Shown piece by piece: positions 59,010 to 64,000 of a DNA stretch of 64,000 nt; the first letter of the stretch is position 1; every line of letters starts with the position of its first letter. Under the pieces are notes generated by a model, which worked only from the letters and a program-made list of their open reading frames with translations, searched no databases and was not told where the DNA came from. The stretch is from assembly GCA_904374465.1 (NCBI GenBank), contig CAJFFY010000005.1:1-64000 (forward strand), given 5' to 3'. Position numbers and translations under genes: made by a program. This stretch comes from an uncultured Subdoligranulum sp. Lineage in GTDB: Bacteria; Bacillota; Clostridia; Oscillospirales; Ruminococcaceae.

Positions 59010-59792
59010 TCAATCCTCCCACTTTTTCCAGGGGGCCGTGCCCTTGGCATACAGTTTTTCCAGCAGCTGTTTTTCCCGCACAGTGTCCATGCACTGCCAG
59101 AATCCCTTGTGGGTGTAGCTCATCAGCTGCCCGTCGGCGGCCAGCTTCTGCATGGGGCCCTGCTCAAACACACAGGTATCGCCGTCCAGATATTGGAAAA
59201 TTTCCGGTTTGAGTACCATATACCCGGCGTTGATGAGGGCACCGTCGCTGCTCTTCTTTTCGCGGAAGGCGCGCACGGTGTTGTCGTCGCCCACATCCAG
59301 CACGCCCTTCTGCTGTTCCTGTACCACGGCGGTCAGCGTGGCAATCTTGCCGTGGGATTTGTGGAAATCCACCAGCTTGGCAATGTCCACGTCGCAGACG
59401 CCGTCGCCGTAGGTCATCATGAAATCCTCATCGCCGATATAGCGCTGGATCCGCTTGATTCGGCCGCCGGTCATGGTATTCAGACCGGTATCCACCACGG
59501 TGACCTTCCAGGGCTCCGCATGATGATTATGTACGATCATCTCGTTTTTTCCATGGGTGAAGTCAAAGGTGATATCGCTGGTATGCAGGAAATAATCGGC
59601 GAACCACTCCTTGATCATATGCTGCTTGTATCCGGCGCAGATCACAAAATCATGGAACCCGTAATAGGAATATTCCTTCATGATGTGCCACAGAATGGGC
59701 ATGCCGCCGATTTCAATCATCGGCTTGGGTTTGTAGACGCTTTCCTCGCTGATTCTGGTGCCGAGACCGCCTGCCAAAATCACAACTTTCAT
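59010..59792 (-). CDS. rfbF: Glucose-1-phosphate cytidylyltransferase
   Basis: Makes CDP-glucose from CTP and glucose-1-phosphate, the first committed step to 3,6-dideoxyhexoses. 260 aa with the nucleotidyltransferase signature LAGGLGTRISEESVYKPKPM (~7-26), GGMPILWHIMKEY, and product-binding MMTYGDGVCDVD (~127), all characteristic of RfbF/DdhA. ATG 59792 has GAGGAGG. First gene of the large operon, preceded by a 150-nt leader and promoter. Confidence 0.97.
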   Translation of the reverse strand: MKVVILAGGLGTRISEESVYKPKPMIEIGGMPILWHIMKEYSYYGFHDFVICAGYKQHMIKEWFADYFLHTSDITFDFTHGKNEMIVHNHHAEPWKVTVVDTGLNTMTGGRIKRIQRYIGDEDFMMTYGDGVCDVDIAKLVDFHKSHGKIATLTAVVQEQQKGVLDVGDDNTVRAFREKKSSDGALINAGYMVLKPEIFQYLDGDTCVFEQGPMQKLAADGQLMSYTHKGFWQCMDTVREKQLLEKLYAKGTAPWKKWED

Positions 59793-59942
59793 CCGGAAAT
59801 CCTCCTCACATGAAGCCGAAGTGTTACCTCGGCCTCTGTCATATTTTCGTACCTGCCATTACATGGTAACAGTAGCATCATGGTATTGCGCAGGGATCGG
59901 GTCGCGGAATTTCCCATCCCCCACAAACTACATACTTAGTTA
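59793..59942 (-). promoter_or_regulatory. Structured 5' leader of the 20-kb glycan operon
   Basis: About 150 nt between the predicted start site and rfbF. Two hairpins are visible on the transcript strand: an early one (59893-59920; GGGATGGG pairing with CCC-G-ATCCC, one bulge) near the 5' end, and a late one (59815-59833; GCCGAGG with CTTCGGC) just before the ribosome site. The rest of the ~370-bp gap to the next gene (59793-60164) holds only the promoter and the terminator of the 60165 gene. I saw no known riboswitch core. Could be a target for LoaP/RfaH-type antitermination. Confidence 0.45.
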
Positions 59943-59948
59943 TTATAC

Positions 59949-59977
59949 AATATAGCACATTTGACCCTTCAATTCAA
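59949..59977 (-). promoter_or_regulatory. Predicted promoter of the 20-kb glycan operon
   Basis: Minus strand TTGAAT (59972-59977), 17-bp spacer, TATATT (59949-59954). Confidence 0.65.
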
Positions 59978-60116
59978 GCAAAGTCCGCCGGAATCCAACC
60001 TTTTCCGGAAAGACCCGACCTTTATCTTTCTTGTTATCTCGTTATATTTTTATATTTTGCACACTTTGTCGATTACTGTATTACCCACTGTCAGGGGCGG
60101 CAGGCATCGCTTTTAC

Positions 60117-60166
60117 AAAAACCAACAAGGGGCAGGACCCGGCGGTCCTGCCCCTTGTTGGTTTTT
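60117..60166 (-). terminator. Strong intrinsic terminator
   Basis: A 22-bp near-perfect stem (aaaaccaacaaggggcaggac region, 60117-60138, with 60145-60166) and a 6-nt loop, with U tract on the minus strand; it overlaps the stop codon of the gene at 60165. It also shields the rfb promoter from upstream transcription. Confidence 0.92.
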
Positions 60167-62000
60167 ACGATGGATTGACCGATGCCAGATCGGCAGTAAA
60201 ATACAAAATTTTGCCAGCCGGGCCACAGCTGAGTTCCCACTGCTGCACATTGGTATAACAGTCCGGAATCATGGCGCGGGCCTCTTCGGGTGTGGGGGTC
60301 TGTTCCACATAGGTGGGCGAATACAGAATGATGGCGTGCGCCTTGAGCTCTCCTGCCACCAAGGCTTTGGGCAGGCTGCTGCCCGTCTCATAGCTGGAGA
60401 TGGGCATGATGTTTCCGTCTGTCTGCACCGCAAAGTCCTGGCGATCCATATCCCACAGGTAGCCCTGCATATAAATGAAGCCATCCCGTCCCAGCACAAT
60501 GATGTCATGGTCCTCGGGGGAATAGGTCTGGAAAATTTTCCGCAGTCCCTTGTACAGGTAGCTGTACTGGTTGTTGTAAATCACATAATGGCTCATATGG
60601 CGCGCATGGTCGTCGGTCTTCACCCGCACCATCGAAATGGCCCCCGTATCAATTTCGGGATAGACCGCCTTCATCAACGGGTCCACCGTCAGATATCCCT
60701 GTACCGTCAACAACACCGCCAGGCAGGTCAGCAACACGCCCCGTCCCCTGCCCTGCAGAGTCAGCACAATCACATCCACCGTCAGCAAGCAAAGGGCCAG
60801 TTCCGGCGCCAGGTTGTACCGGGTGATGGTATAGGTCACCGCCAGCACCGAGACAATCTGGAAAAACACGATGGCCACCACAATCCCGCCCAGGTAGGCC
60901 GGCAGCGGCGGATAGTTCCCCCGCCGGCGCACCACCAGACAGACTGTGCACAGTACCAGCAGTACCCAGTCAAAGTTGGTACAGATATATTCCTGAATCT
61001 TTTCTACAATATACGAAGGGTCAAACTCAAACTGCAGCATGCCGTTGGAGTCCTCCAACGCGCGGGTGGCCCAACTCCACTGGGGATTAAGCAGATACCA
61101 CAGAAGAAAAGCCGCCATCACCAGGCAGGTTGCCAGCAGAATCTGTGCCCCCCTCTGGCGCAGCACGGCCAGAACCCGCTTCCAGAACCCCGGCTCCCGC
61201 TGCCGCAGCAGCTCCGTCAGGCATACACCGCAGGCAAAGCCGGCCACCAGCACAATGCCCAGCTCCTTGCTGAAGGCAGTCAGCGCACAGGTAAAGACCA
61301 GCAGCACCCACTGCTGTCGGGCATAGGCCCAGACCAGGCAGAGAAAGAACGCCCCCAGTGCCGGCTCCACACTGATATGGGGGGTAAGGCCGAGGAAAAT
61401 CGGCGTGCTGCCCACCGCCAGACCGCCCAGAAACGCCGTCACACGGCTGCCGCTGTCCCGTTCCAGCAGGTCGTAGGCGGCTGCCACCGCCACAAGCGCC
61501 ACCAGGGTATGAAACACCCAGAAGCTGTTGTAGTTCCCCCGCATGAAAAATTCCGGAATGGCCGCCAGCATGGCCATCCCCCAGGTGGGGTGATTGGCCA
61601 GGCGGAAATTTTCAAACAGATAGGAAGGGTCAAAACGGATGTTGCTGCAGGCATTGAACAGGTCGGTATAGTATTCCAGGCCGTCATCCTGGGGCGGCGT
61701 GCCCCAGGCGGGAAGGCGCAGCAGCACCGACAGAACCAGAAGCAGCCACAGCCATCTGCGCCGCCACAGCCATTGTCGGATTGCCTGCGGCGTACGCACG
61801 GGGCGCAGCCACCACCATCCTGCCACAGCCGCACCGAACAGCACCGTGACCACCAGCCACACGACCACGGTATTCCCCGTCACGCTGCCGGACTGGTGGC
61901 GGGTATAAAGGGCCCCGCAGACAAACAGAAACACCAGCCCTAAGATGATCGCGGTCTGTCCCAGCAAAGAAGCCCCTGCTGCATTGCGTTTTGAAATCAC
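60165..62000 (-). CDS. Membrane glycosyltransferase, GT-C fold (GT39/ArnT-like)
   Basis: A 611-aa protein with roughly twelve helices. The first large loop has LRLPAWGTPPQDDGLEYYTD, with acidic DD in the GT-C catalytic position, and DPSYLFENFRLANHPTWGMAML, where the HP resembles loop motifs of GT39-like enzymes. TPHISVEPALGAFFLCL and SKELGIVLVAG follow. A soluble C-terminal domain of ~140 residues ends the protein. GTG 62000 has AGGAGG at 9 nt. It forms a two-gene unit with the small membrane protein upstream and has its own strong terminator. Donor and acceptor unknown. Confidence 0.8.
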   Translation of the reverse strand: MISKRNAAGASLLGQTAIILGLVFLFVCGALYTRHQSGSVTGNTVVVWLVVTVLFGAAVAGWWWLRPVRTPQAIRQWLWRRRWLWLLLVLSVLLRLPAWGTPPQDDGLEYYTDLFNACSNIRFDPSYLFENFRLANHPTWGMAMLAAIPEFFMRGNYNSFWVFHTLVALVAVAAAYDLLERDSGSRVTAFLGGLAVGSTPIFLGLTPHISVEPALGAFFLCLVWAYARQQWVLLVFTCALTAFSKELGIVLVAGFACGVCLTELLRQREPGFWKRVLAVLRQRGAQILLATCLVMAAFLLWYLLNPQWSWATRALEDSNGMLQFEFDPSYIVEKIQEYICTNFDWVLLVLCTVCLVVRRRGNYPPLPAYLGGIVVAIVFFQIVSVLAVTYTITRYNLAPELALCLLTVDVIVLTLQGRGRGVLLTCLAVLLTVQGYLTVDPLMKAVYPEIDTGAISMVRVKTDDHARHMSHYVIYNNQYSYLYKGLRKIFQTYSPEDHDIIVLGRDGFIYMQGYLWDMDRQDFAVQTDGNIMPISSYETGSSLPKALVAGELKAHAIILYSPTYVEQTPTPEEARAMIPDCYTNVQQWELSCGPAGKILYFTADLASVNPS

Positions 62001-62049
62001 TCGTCTTTTCCTCCTGCGGGTTTTCCTTTTATTTTGTCCCGGCCACGGC

Positions 62050-62556
62050 TCACGCTCCGTTGCGGGCCGCGTTGTAGGCCCGCAGCATCAGCACGGCATA
62101 CCACAACAATACCACGCTGAACACCACAAAAGCCAGCGAAGCCACCGTAGCCAACGAAGGGAGAAAGTGCGCCACACTGTACACAGCCAACGGCACGGCC
62201 GCCGCCAGCGGCATGGACCTGGCGGGCTGGCCCGCCTGCCGAAGCATGAGCACGGCGGTGGCCAGCAACAGCCAGAGATCCGTCGCCCGCAGAGCAGGCA
62301 GCAGCCATTGCCAGATGCCGCCGCTCTGGCTGCCGCACAGAACCAGTTCCAGCACCAGTTGCAGCGCACCGCATACCAACGGTGCCACCGTGCGCCGGCA
62401 GACCAGCAGATACCCCACCACGGCCAGCACCGTAAGGGAAAGTTCCTGTATCTGGGTATTGTCCGGCATTGCCAGCAATGCTCTGCCGGCTGCCGAAATA
62501 CCGATTAAAAGGTAGGCCAATGCCCGCCTGTTTTGTTTTTCCATGGTCTTTTCCAT
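62050..62556 (-). CDS. Small polytopic membrane protein of unknown function
   Basis: A 168-aa protein with about five or six helices and almost no charged loops; ends in a short basic tail. No family recognised. ATG 62556 begins about 20 nt after the predicted -10 box, whereas ATG 62544 has GGAAAAG near it, so either start is possible. It is 49 bp upstream of the GT-C gene and shares its promoter, so may be an accessory subunit (inference). Confidence 0.65.
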   Translation of the reverse strand: MEKTMEKQNRRALAYLLIGISAAGRALLAMPDNTQIQELSLTVLAVVGYLLVCRRTVAPLVCGALQLVLELVLCGSQSGGIWQWLLPALRATDLWLLLATAVLMLRQAGQPARSMPLAAAVPLAVYSVAHFLPSLATVASLAFVVFSVVLLWYAVLMLRAYNAARNGA

Positions 62557-62577
62557 CCGCTTGCTTGTTTTCTTTTC

Positions 62578-62606
62578 ATCATAGCACGATCCGACAGGGC
62601 TTGCAA
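62578..62606 (-). promoter_or_regulatory. Predicted promoter for the small membrane protein and GT-C genes
   Basis: Minus strand TTGCAA (62601-62606), 17-bp spacer, TATGAT (62578-62583). The -35 hexamer is the same six base pairs used by the + strand promoter. Confidence 0.6.
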
Positions 62607-62629
62607 GCTACCTGACACGGGCGTATAAT
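62601..62629 (+). promoter_or_regulatory. Predicted promoter for the aminotransferase gene
   Basis: TTGCAA (62601-62606), 17-bp spacer, consensus TATAAT (62624-62629). Shares its palindromic -35 with the divergent promoter. Confidence 0.65.
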
Positions 62630-62665
62630 AGAATTTATTCCCATTTTGGAAACGAGGTTTTTGGC

Positions 62666-63832
62666 ATGGAATTTTCTCATCGTTTGGAGTTATTCGGTCC
62701 TGAAATCTTTGCCGCGCTCAACGACAAAAAGGTTGCCTTGGAGGCACAGGGCCGTCACCTGTACAATCTCAGCGTGGGTACGCCGGATTTTGCCCCGGCG
62801 CCGCACATCAAGCAGGCGCTCATCGACGCCGCGCAGGACGACGAAAACTGGAAGTACAGCTTGCGGGACCTGCCCGAATTGCTGCAGGCCGTCTGCGACT
62901 ATTACAAGCGCCGCTTCCAGGTGGACAGCATCACGCCGGACAAGGTCATGAGCTTTTCCGGCAGCCAGGACGGCATCGGTCATCTGGGGCTGGCCCTGTG
63001 CAATGACGGGGATCTGGTCCTGCTGCCCGACCCCTGCTACCCTGTCTTTATGACCGGTTCCCTGTTGGGCGGTGCCAAGCCCTGGTATTACCGCCTGACC
63101 AAAGAGAACCATTTTCTGCCCGACGTACATGCCATTCCCGAGGAGGTTGCCCGGGCGGCCAAGTTCATGTTGGTCAGCCTTCCGGCCAACCCGGTGGGCA
63201 GCATCGGCACGCCGGAACTGTACGCCGAAATTGTGGATTTTTGTCGCAAATACGATATTCTGTTGGTGCATGACAACGCCTACAGCGATATCATTTTTGA
63301 CGGTGCCCATGGCGGCAGCGTCTTCAACACGCCGGGGGCCGAGGACTGTGCCGTGGAGTTTTTCAGTCTGAGCAAGAGTTTCAACGTCACCGGTGCCCGC
63401 ATCAGTTTCCTGGTGGGGCGCCCCGACGTGGTGGCCGCCTGCAAGAAACTGCGCACCCAGATTGATTTTGGTATGTTCCTGCCCATCCAGAAAGCTGCCA
63501 TTGCGGCCATGACCGGCCCCCTGGACGGTGTGCAGCGCCAGTGTACCGAATACCAGCGCCGCCGGGATGCTCTGTGCGGCGGTCTGCGCAGCATCGGCTG
63601 GAACGTGCCGGACAGCCACGGCAGCATGTTTGTCTGGGCCCCCATCCCCGAAGGATATGCCAGCAGCATGGATTTTTGCCTGCAGCTCATCGACAAAGCC
63701 AGCGTCATCTGCACGCCGGGGTCCAGCTTTGGTCCCAGTGGCGAAGGTTACGTCCGCTTTGCCCTGACCATGCCGGTGGAGCAGATCCGCCAGGCGGTGG
63801 CCGCCATTGCGGAAAGCGGTCTGATCCGCTGA
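62666..63832 (+). CDS. PLP-dependent aminotransferase, class I/II (DapL/aspartate-aminotransferase-like)
   Basis: A cytosolic fold-type I aminotransferase of 388 aa. Marks: LSVGTPDFAPAPHI (~35-48), SFSGSQDGIGHL, SLPANPVGS (Asn175, PLP ring contact), VHDNAYSDIIF (Asp203 and Tyr206) and the PLP lysine in FFSLSKSFNVTGARISFLVG (Lys237). The C-terminal RFALTM holds the substrate carboxylate arginine. It resembles LL-diaminopimelate aminotransferase and related enzymes, but the exact substrate cannot be fixed by sequence alone. Downstream of a strong promoter, followed by a terminator, so a single-gene unit. Confidence 0.92.
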   Translation: MEFSHRLELFGPEIFAALNDKKVALEAQGRHLYNLSVGTPDFAPAPHIKQALIDAAQDDENWKYSLRDLPELLQAVCDYYKRRFQVDSITPDKVMSFSGSQDGIGHLGLALCNDGDLVLLPDPCYPVFMTGSLLGGAKPWYYRLTKENHFLPDVHAIPEEVARAAKFMLVSLPANPVGSIGTPELYAEIVDFCRKYDILLVHDNAYSDIIFDGAHGGSVFNTPGAEDCAVEFFSLSKSFNVTGARISFLVGRPDVVAACKKLRTQIDFGMFLPIQKAAIAAMTGPLDGVQRQCTEYQRRRDALCGGLRSIGWNVPDSHGSMFVWAPIPEGYASSMDFCLQLIDKASVICTPGSSFGPSGEGYVRFALTMPVEQIRQAVAAIAESGLIR

Positions 63833-63892
63833 TTGTTCTGCGGGTTGTCCGTCCTCGCCTGCGTATATACCTATTATAAATGTATAGATAGC

Positions 63893-63932
63893 AAAAAGCA
63901 GCACATCGCATCAGGCGATGTACTGCTTTTTT
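63893..63932. terminator. Bidirectional intrinsic terminator
   Basis: Stem aaaaagcag / ctgcttttt, a C/A mismatch, then acatcgc / gcgatgt around loop atcag. T run on + and U tract on -. Ends the aminotransferase gene and the convergent gene entering from the right. Confidence 0.87.
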
Positions 63933-63941
63933 GGTGAGGTT

Positions 63942-64000
63942 TCATTGTACGCTCTCCCGCACGGCGGCACGGAGTTCCTTTTGGATCCCCGGGGTAACGT
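63942..64000 (-). CDS. C-terminal end of an unidentified gene (partial)
   Basis: On the minus strand an open frame enters from the right edge and stops with TGA at 63942-63944, ending ...KELRAAVRESVQ, just before a bidirectional terminator. Only 18 residues are visible, too few to identify the protein. Confidence 0.45.
   Translation of the reverse strand, partial: VTPGIQKELRAAVRESVQ

Noticed and set aside
38736..59792. Reading the rfb/wec genes as O-antigen or enterobacterial common antigen synthesis
   Set aside because: No lipid A, Lpt, WaaL or outer-membrane genes are present and the rest of the window is typical Firmicute; the genes must serve another surface glycan.
56562..59813. A 1083-codon open frame on the + strand opposite rfbHGF
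   Set aside because: It exactly mirrors three well-identified genes, has no family motifs and is rich in His/Gln/Gly as expected from antisense of GC-rich codons. It is a shadow.
1..64000. CRISPR array, insertion sequences, phage or toxin-antitoxin genes
   Set aside because: No regularly spaced repeats, transposase, integrase or small toxin/antitoxin pair was seen on either strand.

Overview
The window looks like chromosomal DNA of a fairly GC-rich, low-oxygen Firmicute, most likely an Oscillospiraceae/Ruminococcaceae gut bacterium near Faecalibacterium, Subdoligranulum or Gemmiger. This is inference from gene content: AGGAGG-type ribosome sites, an ECF transporter module, ClpE-like ATPase, SpoIID-like protein, MsmK-type ATPase, AraC regulators, and no outer-membrane genes. 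No insertion sequence, phage, plasmid gene or CRISPR array was seen.

Left part (1-26.6 kb) is mostly housekeeping. It holds gap (cut by the left edge), a SpoIID-like protein, a one-piece fructose-type PTS (IIABC), a sugar ABC ATPase with a divergent AraC regulator, galE, a second AraC regulator, a lipoprotein with a metalloprotease motif, a ClpE-like unfoldase, CvpA, a DUF5711-like protein, truA, ecfT-ecfA2-ecfA1, a methyltransferase, a GtrII-like membrane glucosyltransferase, glmM, ruvB-ruvA-ruvC, tRNA-Val(GAC) and a CNNM/CBS (TlyC-like) protein.

From about 26.9 kb on, almost everything is cell-surface glycan synthesis. Two large membrane proteins and a PAP2 phosphatase lie on the + strand. 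Next, on the - strand, comes an 8-gene operon (39866 down to 31979): WecE-type sugar aminotransferase, three paralogous GT-C-like membrane proteins, a GNAT acetyltransferase, an ArnC-like polyprenyl-phosphate glycosyltransferase and a pair of small EamA/SMR half-transporters. Its logic parallels the Gram-negative Arn lipid-A pathway (make amino sugar, acylate, load on undecaprenyl phosphate, flip, transfer).

A second cluster of about 20 kb and 15 genes (59792 down to 40040) starts with rfbF-rfbG-rfbH, the CDP-4-keto-3,6-dideoxyhexose pathway. It also has an acetolactate-synthase-like ThDP enzyme and a reductase, as in yersiniose synthesis, with two GT2 enzymes, a GtrA flippase, two GT87-like GT-C proteins (one fused to a GLUG-repeat ectodomain), a third large membrane protein, GT8, a pyruvyl transferase, an Fe-S FrhB-like protein and a Wzx-like flippase. 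It has a ~150-nt structured leader and an internal intrinsic terminator, suggesting processive antitermination. The right end has another GT-C protein, a small membrane protein, and an aminotransferase driven by a divergent promoter pair that shares one palindromic -35 hexamer.

Most promoters I could place have 17-bp spacers, and many have TTGC-type -35 boxes rather than TTGACA.
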